Source: Ehretia macrophylla
Lineage: Eukaryota > Streptophyta > Magnoliopsida > Boraginales > Ehretiaceae
Length of the DNA: 64,000 nt
Assembly (NCBI GenBank): GCA_037974665.1
Contig: CM075770.1
Span: 22,307,501-22,371,500 of the forward strand
Direction: 5' to 3'
Both the position numbers and the translations under genes were made by a program. Position 1 is the stretch's first letter; every line of letters begins with the position of its first letter. This document shows, one piece after another, positions 21,741 to 34,010 of the stretch. A model generated the notes under the pieces. That model made no database searches. It was not told where the DNA came from and saw only the letters and a list, made by a program, of their open reading frames with translations.

Positions 21741-22550
21741 CTAGCTACGACTCTGGCCTTGGAATTTTCTCTGTTGACCTGAAGGCTGGTATGGTTTCTT
21801 GTTCGGCTGACTCGAACCGGCTCTATCGAGTTTCCTTTTCTCAACTCGGGAAGCAACAGCAAAGAGAGCAGAATAGGTATCGAAGTCATGTGAAGCCAAC
21901 TGGTCCTGAATCTCTGGCCTCAATCCAGTCATAAATTTCCACATCTTTGCCTCCGGAGTACTGACCATGTATTGAGCATAGCGGGACAGTCGGTCAAAAC
22001 GAGCCTCGTACTGGGCCACCGTCATGTTACCCTGGGTCAAGTGCATGAACTCGTCAATCCTTCTCTGCCTGGAAACTGCAGGTACATATTTCTCCTTGAA
22101 TGCCTTAACAAAATTACCCCACAAGCGAGGTGTCTGATCAGTTTCCCACAGTGCCTCCACAATGTGCTACCAATGCTCAGCATCCCTGTGCAATAGAAGC
22201 ACAGCAAACTCCACCTTTTCTTCATCAGTATAATCAAGTGGCCTGAAAATCCTCTCGATCTCGGACAGCCAAGCCTCCGCTTTCTCATCATCAGCTTCCC
22301 CGTGGAATCTGGACGGGCGAAAATCAAGGAACTCCTTCATTCTGCTATGTCTCCCATGGTTACTATCATTCCTATTGTTGCTGTTGTTATTGGCTTCACG
22401 TGCATCTTGACGCTTCATCACTCGTGATACGCGATCCATGGCATTTGCCATCATGTTAAACATAGCTATATCGGGATTAGTTTGATAAGCATCACCGGTC
22501 TCTTGAGGTTCACCGCTCCTATTAGTAGTGCGGGTACTAGGGCCAGCCAT
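21741..22550 (-). pseudogene. gag capsid region of element A
   Basis: The N-terminal part is followed by the retrotransposon gag domain: the FLDFRPSRFHGEADDEKAEA region, then WLSEIERIF, LWGNFVKAFKEKYVP, and LTQGNMTVAQYEARFDRLSRY. This domain forms the virus-like particle shell in the cytoplasm. A TAG at 22167-22169 replaces the second Trp of a WW pair, and a TAG at 21741 replaces Gln just before the zinc knuckles. Otherwise the frame is uninterrupted. Confidence 0.92.
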
Positions 22551-22794
22551 CTATAGGCACAGATTACGATGCACAATTTATTGAAATATGACAAATAAGA
22601 ATTTAATGCATAAGATATGCAACATAATATAGATACATAATTCTAGAAATAATCAAGACATGTTAATCACTTAAGCACATAGAACATAGAAGGCACATTT
22701 AACATTATCACACAATAACTTATAGACAAGTCATCCTAATCATCTTAGGGCTCTACCCATGGTCCGAGAGTTAAACCCGACTTAAGCAATCTAA

Positions 22795-22806
22795 GCTCTG
22801 ATACCA
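22795..22806 (-). other. Primer binding site of element A (initiator tRNA-Met)
   Basis: Element sense reads TGGTATCAGAGC, complementary to the 3' 12 nt of plant initiator tRNA-Met. It begins 14 nt inside the LTR end, a larger gap than the few bases usual in Ty3/Gypsy elements. It lies in a ~270-bp leader (22551-22820) before the gag ATG. Confidence 0.87.
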
Positions 22807-22820
22807 TTCTTTCTATAAGG

Positions 22821-25800
22821 TGTCACGCCCCAACCTGGCCTATAAGGTCAGACTAGGGTGTGAACTAAACATTCAAGTCACGTCTCGTACATAATCATTC
22901 ATGAAAGTTTAACACTTAATGTTTTAGCCTAGACTCCAAAATTTTCTGGAAAACCGGCAGCATAACGGCTGTAATTGGGCTCTTTGGTATGACCCAATTC
23001 TCTAAATGCCTCAAATTTCCCAATCTCCATTTCATTTCCAACTAAGATTACTATTTACCATCAATTGAAATGCCTACTGGTTATCTCGAAGTCTCGTTTG
23101 ATTAACAACCTAGTATGATACTATGTCTCGTCTGTTTCTTATTCCTCGTTACAAAAGTACATGTTGATCTTAGCTTAATAGTGAATACCTGCTTAAGATT
23201 AGATAGGTTCATTTTACTTAGTCCTTACCTGATGCTTCATAATCCTATGTTAGATACTAGCCAATGACAATAGCAAAACAACCATAGTAGTGTCTGTCTA
23301 GTTATTATCAGTACAAACCAAAATTAGACCCCAAATTATAACGGGGGTCTTTTACATTACAAACATTAAGCAACATGAAAAGAAACAGTCTTGAAGTAGC
23401 ATGGTGTTCACAAAGGCCATGATCAAGCAAAGCACACAGGACATGCAATCATTCCAAAGAATCGTCATTAGGCACGTCGTCCTCGGGTACCTGTTCTTGA
23501 TCTTCTTTACCTGAGATGATAAAAGAGGGTGAGTCCTTATGAACTCAGCGAGGGGGAACGAGAAATAGGTTTTGAAACTCATTTTTAGGTTCAACTTATG
23601 AAAATCCTTTTGCAAGCATGAATATAACACAATTAAGTACATAACAATAATAAAAAAGTAAAGAAACACAATTACCCGTCTTTCCTCCCCGAGGTTCTCT
23701 AGGAACCAAGCGAGAGTACTTATACACATAGTGAAAAGGATACGGTGAGCTTTTGCTCTCAGTTCATTTCCAGTATCGGTTGTTGTGGCCGACTTCAAAT
23801 CATCCCCTTATTACACCAAATGGGTGTACTCCGGATGTACCCGAAATCCTACGACCCAACTCTTCGAGGAAGTCTAGCCCCCAAGCGAGAAAGGGAATTG
23901 GACAATGGTAGTCACGGTTGCACCGGCAAGCCCAATGTCGCCCAGTGTGTGTGAACGCTACCACGCCAGAATGAAATGTTGCAACCTTATATGCAATGCA
24001 CATTTATGACATTTAATATATCACATTGGGAGGACAACAAAGTAGGTTGCCTCCGGACAGTCATAAAATTGCACATTGACAAGTAAACAAGCGAGGCACG
24101 ATATGACGGGCAATTTCACTTATAAAGCACATGGGGTCATATGAGTATTAAACGGGCAGCCATGTAACGCATGTAAATCAAGTCATATAACTCACTTCGA
24201 AGTTCACGTAATCAAATGACAAGATTATTCAACATGCAACGACATCTACGTGGATTCAGGTACAAGAAAAACCTACTTGTCAACATGTAATCATCAAGAT
24301 CGCATTTAGGGCTACAATGGCAACTACGGGTAGCCTACTAAACATATAATTAAACACGATATTCATAGGATCAACACTTAGTGAATTTACCTAGTCACTA
24401 GGGTTTCCATTTTGTGCTTACCCGTGCGATTAAGCCCCAAGTCAACTTCAAAATCAATCTCAAGCCATGCATCGATTAATTCAAACACCCTCAAGTATTC
24501 AAAACAGTCCACAAAACATCCCAATGCCACAATCCCAAGCATTTAACACAACAAGAGAAGCTACAATAGTTTTTCTAAGCATATCACTAAGTGAAACCCT
24601 CACTGCAATGGGCTGTATTCTCACAATCATTAAGACAAGCAAAAAATCTCCAATTCTAGTTAATATGATTTCAAATTAAAGCTTAATAAGTGAACTAAAT
24701 TCAGAAACAAACCTCGCATCATTTGGAGTTCGGGTTCAATAGTTATAGCCAAAACAGTGAGATTGCACAAAATTGTCCAGATTTGCACACATTTCAATAC
24801 TTGTCATTTTTGAGGTCCTTAGGGTCAGATTTAGCCTTAGTCCATTTCTGAAAAAAATGTCCAGAATTGAAAATTCTAGCAGCACACCAAATTTGATGCA
24901 TTTTGGATATCATTTACTAAGTCAAAACGGGTTCGTTCCGCAAAGTCAGTGAATCTGCCAAAACCTGCTTCATTTTTCCAGATTTTCCAGATTTGGACAC
25001 ATTTTAATAACTTGCCATTTTGAGGACCTTAGAGTCAAAATTAGCTTTGGCCTATATTTTTGGGAAAAATGTTCAGAACTGGCAAAACTAGTTACCTACC
25101 AATTTTCACGCATTTTCAACATCATTTGCCTAGCCAAAATCATCTCGCACCAACAAGACAGAAAGCTGCCACAAACCCGAATTCATCTATCACCACCTTC
25201 TAGCTCAAAATCTTGCCATGCATGGTTATAAAAGCTTATGAACACACATATATCTCAAGTACAGAAGCAAAGATAAACATTTAATAGCATGCATGTGGGT
25301 TTTTGAAAGATTTTAAAGAAGTTTCAGCCCTCACCTTAGCAAAACAACAAGAAGATGCACAAAACTTTGATGAAGCACAAGGTTGACTCATTTCCTTGCT
25401 TAGTCGAGACACCACTATAATTTTCTCTATTTTTCCTAGCTTAGTAACCAAGTTCTTCGTAGGTGCATGAGGTTAGAACAAGAAGAAAAGAAATGGAAGC
25501 TAGCAAACTCACCTAGGCCGAAATAGTTGTTCAAAGAGCTTGCATGTATGATTCTTGCAACTTAGCTTTCTTAGTCGAGCTGCTTAGCTACTTGCTTGCC
25601 TTGATGAACCATGGAAAGATGAAGATAAGCTATGGAGTGAATGAACTCAGCCAAAGCTGATAGAGAGAGAGAAGAATGAGAGGGAGAGAGAGAGAAATGT
25701 GAAGAGATGAGAAAAATGAAAGAAAAATAAAGGCTTTGCAAAAGATGAAGCATGTGTCGGCCTTGGGCATACAAAAAATCAGATTTGTGCCAAGAAGCAT

Positions 25801-26413
25801 GGTTTTTGAATTATCTAGCATGGGCAAGGAGCCTATGTCGAGATTGGTGGCTTTGGGGAGGTCTTTGAGCTAATTTTTTTTATACATTTGTGTCATAGAA
25901 TTGTCATAGAATGTTTGGAGAATAATTGAATTAAGCAAGCAAGCACAAAAGCCCACATGGTGGTCGGCCAAGGCATGTAAAATCTGATTTTTTGTCATCT
26001 TTTGAGCATTATTTAATTGTGTGTTGAAAGTGCAAAAGAATAAGGAATAAAGAATAAGGAATGTCTAGTTTTTTGTGAGATTTTGTCTTCTAGTGGGTTG
26101 AATTAGTAATTTAATATTAGTTAGTGGAATTTGTAAGATTAATTAATGACCTAGTGCTTCGGGTAAGATGCTTTCTTGATTAGCGTGAGGGCACGTTTTC
26201 CTAGGTTTAGGGCACGCACTACGAGGTAGGGCACGAACTATGAGACGAATGCACGTTTTCCAAGTAAATGCACGCCACCCTAAATGAATGCACATAAATC
26301 AATGCAAGGCACACAAAACGAAACATAATTCTTAAACCTAGGTCAAGGCAAGCAAATCTAGGTTAGGGCACACGAAACGAACTATCGCACGCAAATCGAG
26401 GTCGAACCTCACA
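22821..26413 (-). repeat. LTR of element A, 5'-side in element sense, 3,593 bp
   Basis: It begins TGTCACGCCCC and ends ACCTCACA on the plus strand, and it abuts TAACT at 26414. It is collinear with 14467-17996 at roughly 95% or better by sampling. It contains the 210-bp internal duplication (near 24778 and 24988), a GA-rich run (25661-25712) and the degenerate GGCACG-type short repeats in its last ~200 bp. Confidence 0.95.
25875..25884 (-). promoter_or_regulatory. Possible TATA box in the element A LTR
   Basis: Element sense reads TATAAAAAAA, about 530 bp into the 5' LTR and ~170-220 bp upstream of the CT-rich run. The other LTRs have CATAAAAAA at the same place. The location inside U3 is plausible, but no transcription start can be seen from sequence. 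Confidence 0.25.
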
Positions 26414-26418
26414 TAACT
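26414..26418. other. Target site duplication of element A, right copy (TAACT)
   Basis: TAACT follows the LTR end CTCACA and matches 14462-14466. The satellite then continues in phase (CCTTACGG). Confidence 0.95.
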
Positions 26419-28751
26419 CCTTACGGATCAAAAGTTGTGGGCACCGGAGCGACGGAGACTTGGTCCCAAGCCCCACGCCCTCGGTTTGTGGGCCAAGCCT
26501 CTACGTGAAGCGAATTTGTCGTGCCCAAAGTGCCATGGGATCCAATAATAGAAATGTGATGAATTAGATTGTCGTCCATTTCGCTACTCACAACGTACGA
26601 TCCGGAAAGGAAAAATAGCGCAAAAGAATAAAAGTGTCTTGAAACTGAAGAAAATGTTCAATTTTGGATTCAGAAAACTAGGACAGACGAGCAAGCTTGC
26701 TGACCCCGTCGTAGAGATCTCGAAGAGCTTTCCAAAAGTATGTTGTGCGCCGCGTAACTCTTTACGGATCAAAAGTTATGGGCACCGGAGCGACGGAGAC
26801 ATGGTCCCAAACCCCACACCCTCGGTTTACGGTCCCAGCCTCTACGTGAAGTAAAGTTCTCATGCCCAAGGTGTCGTGGGATTCGGTAATAGAAATATGA
26901 TGGATTATGTTGTCGTCCTTTTTCCGACTAACGACGTACGATCCGGGACGGAAAAATAGCACAAAAGAAGAAAAGTGTCTCGAAACTGATGAAAATGTTC
27001 GATTTTGGACTCTGAAAATAGGTACAGCTGAGCAGGCTTGCTGACTTCGTCGTAGAGCTCTAGGAGAGCTTTCCAACGGTATGTTGTACGTCACGTAACT
27101 CTTTACGAATCAAATGTTATGGGCACCGGAGCGACGGAGACCTGGTCCCAAGCCCCACGCCCTCGATTTGCGGGCCCAGCCTCTATGTGAAGCGAAGTTG
27201 TCTCACCCAAGGTGCCATGGGATTTGATAATAGAAATGTGATGGATTAGGTTGTCATCCATTTAGCGGCTCACAACGTACGAATTGAGATGAAAAAATAG
27301 AAAAAAAGAAGAAAAATGTCCCGAAACTGATGTAAACATTCAATTTTGGGCTCCGAAAATAGGTACAGCTGAGCAGGCTGTGCGCCGCGTAACTCCTTAC
27401 AAATCAATAGTCATGGGGACCAGAGCGACGGAGACCTGGTCCCATGCCCCATGCCCACGGTTTGCAGGCCCAACCTCTACGTGAAGTGAAGTTGTCTTGA
27501 CCAAGGTACTGTGGGATTTGATAATAGAAATGTGATGGATTAGGTTGTCGTCCTTTTCGCGGCTCACAACGTACGATTCGGGATGGAAAAATAGCGCAAA
27601 AGAAGAAAAGTGTCCCGAAACTAAAAAAAAGTTCAATTTTGGACTCTAAAAATGGCGCAGCATAGCAGGCTTGATGCCCCCATCGTAGAGCTCTCGGAGA
27701 GCATTCCAACGGTATGCTGTGTACCACGTAACTCTTTACGGATCAAAAGTTATGGGCACCAGAGCGACGGAGACCAAGTCCTAAGCCCCACGCCCTCGGT
27801 TTGCGGGCCCAACCTCTACATGAAGCAAAGTTGTCTTGCCCAAGGTGCTATGGGATTCGATAATAGAAATGTGATGGATTAGGTTGTCATTCTTTTCGCG
27901 GCTAACGACGTACGATCCGGGACGAAAAAACAGCGCAAAAGAAGAAAAATGTCCCAAAACTGATGCAAACATTCAATTTTGGACTCCAAAAATAGGCACA
28001 GTTGAGCAGGCTTACTGGCCCCGTCATAGACTACTCGGATAGCTTCCCAATGGTATGCTGTGCGCCGCGTAACTCCTTATAGATCAATAGTTATGGGGAC
28101 CAGAGCGTCGGAGACCTGGTCCCATGCCCCACGCCCACAGTTTGCAGGCCTAACCTCTACGTGAAGTGAAGTTGTCTTGCCCATGGTGTCGTGGGATTCG
28201 GTAATAGAAATGTGATGGATTAGGTTGTCGTCCTTTTCGCGGCTCAAGACGTACGATCCGGGAAGGAAAAATAGCGCACAAGAAGAAAAGTGTCCCGAAA
28301 CTGATGAAAACGTTCGATTTTGGGCTCTGAAAATAGGGGCAGCTAAGCAGGTTTGCTGAACTTGTCATAGAGCTATCAGAGTGCTTTCCAACGGTATGCT
28401 GTGTGCCGCGTAAGTCCTTACGGATCAAAAGTTATGGGCACCGGAGTGACGGAGAACTGGTCCCAAGCCCCACGCCCTCGGTTTACGGGCCCAGCCTCTA
28501 TGTGTAGTGAAGTTGTCATGCCCAAGGTGTCATGGGATTCGGTAATAGAAATGTTATGGATTATGTTGTCGTCCTTTTCGCGGCTGACGACCTACAATCC
28601 GGGATGGAAAAATAGCATAAAAGAAGAAAAGTGTCCCGAAACTGATGAAAACCTTCGATTTTGGACATCGAAAATAGGCGCAGCCGAGCAGGCTTGCTGA
28701 TTGCGTCGTAGAGCTACAGGAAAGCTTTTCAACGGTACGTTGTACGTCACG

Positions 28752-29774
28752 TAACTCCTTACGGATCAAAAGTTATGGACACTGAAGCGACAGAGAGCTG
28801 GTCCCAAGCCCCATGCCCTCGGTTTGCGGGCCCAGCCTCTACGTGAAGAGAAGCTGTCTTGCCCAAGGTGCAGTGGTATTCGATAATAGAAATGTGATGT
28901 ATTAGGTTGTCATCCTTCTCGCGGCTCACGACGTACGATCCGGGACGAAAAAACAACGCAAAAGAAGAAAAGTTTCCCGAAAATAATGAAAACATTTGAT
29001 TTTGGGCTCCGAAAATAGGCACAGCTGAGCAGGCTTACTATCCCAGTCGTAGACCTCTCGGAGATCTTCCCAACGGTAGGCTGTGTTCCGCGTAACTTCT
29101 TACAGATCAAAAGTTATGGGCACCGGAGCGACGGAGAGCTAGTCCCAAGCCCCATGCCCTCGGTTTGCGGGCCCAGCCTCTACGTGAAGAGAGGCTGTCT
29201 TGCCCAAGGTGCCGTGGTATTCGATAATAGAAATGTGATGTATTAGGTTGTCATCCTTTTCGCGGCTCATGACGTACGATCCGGGATGAAAAAACAGTGC
29301 AAAAGAAGAAAAGTTTCCCGAAACTAATGAAAACATTTGATTTTGGGCTCCGAAAATAGGCACAGCTGAGCAGGCTTACTATCCCAGTCGTAGACCTCTC
29401 GGAGATCTTCCCAACGGTAGGCTGTGTTCCGCGTAACTCCTTACGGATCAAAAGTTATGGGCACCGGAGTGACAGAGAACTGGTCCCAAGCCCCATGCCC
29501 TCGGTTTGTGAGCCCAGCCTCTACGTGAAGAGAAGCTGTCTTACCCAAGGTGCCATGGTATTCGATAATAGAAATGTGATGTATTAGGTTGTCATCCTTT
29601 TCGCGGCTCACGACGTACGATCCGGGACGAAAAAACAACGCAAAAGAAGAAAAGTTTCCCGAAACTAATGAAAACATTTGATTTTGGGCTCCGAAATTAG
29701 GCACAGCTGAGCAGGCTTACTATCCCCGTCGTAGACCTCTCGGAGATCTTCCCAACGGTAGGCTGTGTTCTGCG
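28752..29774. repeat. Recent triplication of one satellite monomer
   Basis: Three consecutive 341-bp monomers (28752, 29093, 29434) share variants rare elsewhere: AAGAGA(A/G)GCTGTCTT, GTATTCGATAATAG, GATGTATTAGG, GGCTTACTATCCC and CGGTAGGCTGTGTT. They differ from each other far less than typical neighbours do. Confidence 0.9.
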
Positions 29775-31689
29775 TAACTCCTTACAGATCAATAGTTATG
29801 GGGACCAGAGCGACGGAGACCTGGTCCCATGCCCCACGCCCATGTTTGCAGGCCCAACTTCTACGTGAAGTGAAGTTGTCTTGCCCATGGTGTCATGGGA
29901 TTCGGTAATATAAATGTGATGGATTAGTTTGTCGTCATTTTCGTGGCTCAAAACGTACGATCCGGGAAGGAAAAATAGTGCAAAAGAAGAAAAGTGTCCC
30001 AAAACGGATGAAAATGTTCGATTTTGGGTTTCGAAAACAAGCCCAACAGGCTTGCTGAACTCATCATAGAGCTCTCGGAGAGCTTTCAAACGTTATGCTG
30101 TGCGCCGCGTAACTCCTTACGAATCAAAAGTTATGGGCACCGGAGCGACGGAGAACTAGTCCTAAGCCCCACGTCCTCGGTTTACGGGCCTAGCCTCTAC
30201 GTGAAGTGAAGTTGTCATGCCCAAGGTGTCGTGGGATTTGGTAATAAAAATGTGATGGATTAGGTTGTAGTCCTTTTCGCGGCTCACGACATACAATCCG
30301 GGAAGGAAATATAGCGCAAACGAAGAAAAGTGTCCCGAAACTGATGACAATGTTCGATTTTGGGCTCCAAAAATAGGTACAGCGGAATAGGCTTGCTGCC
30401 CCCGTCGTAGAACTCATGGAGAGCTTTCCAACGGTATGCTGTGCGCCGCGTAACTCCTTACAGATCAAAAGTTATGGGCACCGAAGCGACGGAGACCTGG
30501 TCCCAAGCCCCACGCCCTCGGTTTACGGGCCCAGCCTCTACGTGAAGCGAAGTTGTATTGCCAAAGGTGCTGTGGGATTTGGTAATAGAAATGGGACGGA
30601 TTAGGTTGTTGTCCTTTTCGCAGCTCACGACGTACAATCCGGGAAGGAAAAATTGCGCAAAAGAAGAAAATTGTCCCGAAACTGATGAAAATGTTCAATT
30701 TTGGGTTATGAAAATAGGGGCAACCGAGCAGCCTTGCTGACTCCGTCGTAGAGCTCTCGGAGAGCTTTCTAATGGTATGTTGTGCGCTGCGTAACTCCTT
30801 ACGGATGAAAGGTTATGGACACTTGAGCGACGGAGACTTGGTCCCTAGCCCTATGTCCTCAGTTTACGGGCCAAACCTCTACGTGAAGCGAAGTTAACTT
30901 GCCCAAGGTGCTGTGAGATTCGGTAATTGAAATGTGATGGTTTAGGTTGTCGTCCTTTTCGCGGCTGACGACGTACGATTCGGGAATCAAAAATAGCTCA
31001 AAAGAAGAAAAGTGCCACGAAACTGATGAAAATATTCAATTTTGGGCTCTGAAAACAAGTGCAGCGGAGTACACTTGTTGCCTCCATCATAGAGCTCTTG
31101 GAGAGCTTTCCAACGGTATGTTGTGCACCGCGTAACTCCTTACGGATCAAAAGTTATGGGCAAAGGAGCGATAGAGACCTGGTCCCAAGCCCTATGCCTC
31201 CGGTTTGCGGGCCCTGCCTTTACGTGCATTGAAGTTGTCATGCCCAAGGTGTCATAGGATTTGGTAATATAAATGTGATGGATTAGAATGTCAACCTTTT
31301 CGCGGCTGACGACATAGATCCGGGACAGAAAAACAGCGCAAAAGAAGAAAAGTGTCCCAAAACTGATGAAAACGTTCAATTTTGGGTTATGAAAACAAGC
31401 GCAGCCAAGCAATCTTGTTGACGCCATCGTAGAGCTCTCGGAGAGCTTTCCAACGGTATGTTGTGCATCGCGTAACTCCTTACGGATCAAAAGTTATGGG
31501 CACTAGAGCGACGGAGACTTGGTCCCAAGCCCCACGCCCTCGGTTTGTTGGCCAAGCCTCTACGTGAAGCGAAGTTGTCTTGCCCAAGGTGCCGTGGGAT
31601 TCGATAATAGAAATATGATGGATTAGATTGTCGTCCTTTTTGCGGCTCACTACGCACGATCCATGACGGAAAAACAGCATAAAAGAAGG

Positions 31690-32340
31690 AAAGTGTCCCG
31701 AAATTGATGAAAATAATCAATTTTTGGCTCCGAAAATAGTCGCAACCGAGCAGGCTTGCTGTCCCCGTTGTAAAGCTCTCGGAGAGCTTTCCAACGGTAT
31801 GCTGTGCGCCACGTAACTCCTTACGGATCAAAAGTTATGGGCACCGTACCAACGGAGACCAGGTCCCAAACCCCACACCCTTGGTTTGCGGGCCCAACCT
31901 CTACGTGAAACGAAGTTGTCTTGCACAAGGTGCTGTGGGATTCGGTAATAGAAATGTAATGGATTAGGTTGTCGTCCTTTTCGCGGCTCACGACGCACGA
32001 TCCAGGACGAAAAAACAGCACAAAAGAAGGAAAGTGTCCCGAAACTGATGAAAATAATCAATTTTTGGCTCCGAAAATAGTCACAACCGAGCAGGCTTGC
32101 TGTCCCCGTTGTAAAGCTCTCGGAGAGCTTTCCAACGGTATGCTGTGCGCCACGTAACTCCTTACGGATCAAAAGTTATGGGCACCGTACCAACGGAGAC
32201 CAGGTCCCAAACCCCACACCCTTGGTTTGCGGGCCCAACCTCTACATGAAACAAAGTTGTCTTGCACAAGGTGCTGTGGGATTCGGTAATAGAAATGTAA
32301 TGGATTAGGTTGTCGTCCTTTTCGCGGCTCACGACGTACG
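31690..32340. repeat. Recent duplication of one satellite monomer
   Basis: Two adjacent ~341-bp copies share CACCGTACCAACGGAGACCA, GTCTTGCACAAGGTGC, ATAATCAATTTTTGGC and CCCCGTTGTAAAGC, none of which is normal for the family. They are nearly identical by eye. Confidence 0.88.
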
Positions 32341-33892
32341 ATCCAGGAGGGAAAAATAGCACAAAAGAAGAAAAGTGTCCCGAAACTAATGAAAACGTTC
32401 GGTTTTGGGTTCCAAAAATAGGGGAAGCCGAGCAGGCTTGCTGACCCCGTCGTAGAGCTCTCGGAGAGCTTTCCAACGGTATGCTGTGCGCCATGTAACT
32501 TCTTACAGATCAAAAGTTATGGGCATTGGAGCGACGGAGACTTTGTCCCAAGCCCTACGCCCTCGGTTTGCTGGCCCATCCTCTACGTGAAGTGAAGTTG
32601 TCATGCCCAAGTGTGTCGTGGGATTCGGTAATAGAAAAGTGATGGATTAGGTTGTCGTCTTTCTCGCAGCTGACGACGTACGATCCGGGATGAAAAAATA
32701 GCGAAAAGAAGAAAAGTGTCCCGAAACTGATGAATACGTTTGATTTTGGACTCTAAAAATAGGTGCAACCGAGCAAGCTTGCAAACTCTGTCGTAGAGCT
32801 CTCGAAGAGCTTTCCAACGGTATGTTGTGCGCCGCATAATTCCTTACGGATCAAAAGTTATGGGCACTGGAGTGACGAAGACTTGGTCCCAAGCCCTACG
32901 CCCTCGGTTTATGGGCCCAGCTTCTACATGAAGCGAAGTTTTCTTGCCCAAGGTGATGTGGCATTCGGTAATAGAAATGTGATAGATTAGGTTGTTGTCC
33001 TTCACGCGGGTCATGACGTACGATCCGGGAAGGAAAAATAGCGCAAACGAAGAAATGTGCCACGAAACCGATGAAAATGTTCAATTTTGGGCTCCGAAAA
33101 TAGGCGCATCGGAGTAGGCTTGTTGCCCCTTCGTAGAGCTGTCGGAGAGCTTTCCAATTGTATGTTGTGCATCGCGTAACTCCTTACGGATCAAAAGTTA
33201 TGGGCCAAGGAGCGACGGAGACCTAGTCCCAAGCCCTACGCCCTCTGTTTGCAGGCCCAGCCGCTACATGAATTGAAGTTGTCATGCCCAAGGAGTCGTG
33301 GGATTTGGTAATAGAAATGTGATGGATTAGGTTGTCGTCTTTTTCGCGGCTGACGACGTACGATCCGGGGCAGAAAAACAGCGAAAATGAAGAAAAGTGT
33401 CTCAAAATTGATGAAAAGGTTCAATTTTGGGTTCCGAATACAAGCGCAGCCGAGCAAGCTTGCTGACCCTGTCATAGAGCTCTCGGAGAGCTTTCCAACG
33501 GTATGCTGTGCGCCGCGTAACTCCTTATGGATCAATAGTTATGGGCACCGGAGCGGCGGAGACCTGGCCCCAAGCCCCACGCCCTTGGTTTGCGGGCCCA
33601 GCGTCTACGTGAACCGAAGTTGTCTTGCCTAAGGTGCCGTGGGATTTAGTAATAGAAATGTGATGGATTAGGTTGTCGTCCTTTTCGCAGATCATGACGT
33701 ACGATCCGGGAAAGAAAAATAGCGCAAAAGAACTAAAGTATCCCGAAACTGATAAAAAAGTTTGATTTTGGGCTTCGAAAATAGGCACAGCAAAGCAAGC
33801 TTGTTTCCCCCGTCGTAGAGCTCTCGGTGAGCTTTCCCACGATATGCTATGCGTCGCGTAACTCCTTACGGATCAAAAGTAATGGGCACCGG

Positions 33893-34010
33893 AGCGATGG
33901 AGACCTGGTCCCAAGCCCTACGCCCTCAGTTTGCAGGCCAAGCATCTATGTAGCGATGGAGACCTGGTCCCAAGCCCTACGCCCTCAGTTTGCAGGCCAA
34001 GCATCTATGT
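33893..34010. repeat. Perfect 59-bp tandem duplication inside a satellite monomer
   Basis: 33893-33951 and 33952-34010 are identical, each starting AGCGATGGAGACC and ending GCATCTATGT. This lengthens the host monomer to about 400 bp and indicates a very recent event. Confidence 0.95.

Larger units (their letters stand above)
18037..22550 (-). pseudogene. gag-pol polyprotein of element A, decayed
   Basis: The frame runs from an ATG at 22550 (MAGPSTR...) to a TAA at 18037-18039, about 1,500 codons, the usual size for a Tekay-like single gag-pol. Domain order is gag capsid, tandem zinc knuckles, aspartic protease, reverse transcriptase, RNase H, integrase, chromodomain. In-frame stops lie at 22167, 21741, 21624, 20521, 19750, 19420, 18640, 18481 and 18169. 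Frameshifts relative to element B lie near 21556 (one base lost), 19660 (one lost) and 19507 (one gained). The ATG was chosen because the same MAGPSTR start occurs in B, about 270 bp after the LTR. The intact protein would assemble particles, copy the element RNA and integrate the cDNA. Confidence 0.95.
14467..26413 (-). mobile_element. Element A: full-length Ty3/Gypsy chromovirus (Tekay/Del-like), 11,947 bp
   Basis: Two long LTRs (14467-17996 and 22821-26413) flank an initiator-Met primer site, a single gag-pol frame on the minus strand and a polypurine tract. TAACT is duplicated at both ends, inside satellite. The gag-protease-RT-RNase H-integrase order, chromodomain tail, ~3.5 kb LTRs and Met primer fit the Tekay (Del) lineage of plant chromoviruses; this assignment comes from family knowledge, not a search. 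The coding frame has nine stops and three frameshifts, so this copy cannot make its own proteins. The LTR pair differs by a few percent plus two ~24-bp deletions, indicating an insertion that is not very recent. Confidence 0.96.
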
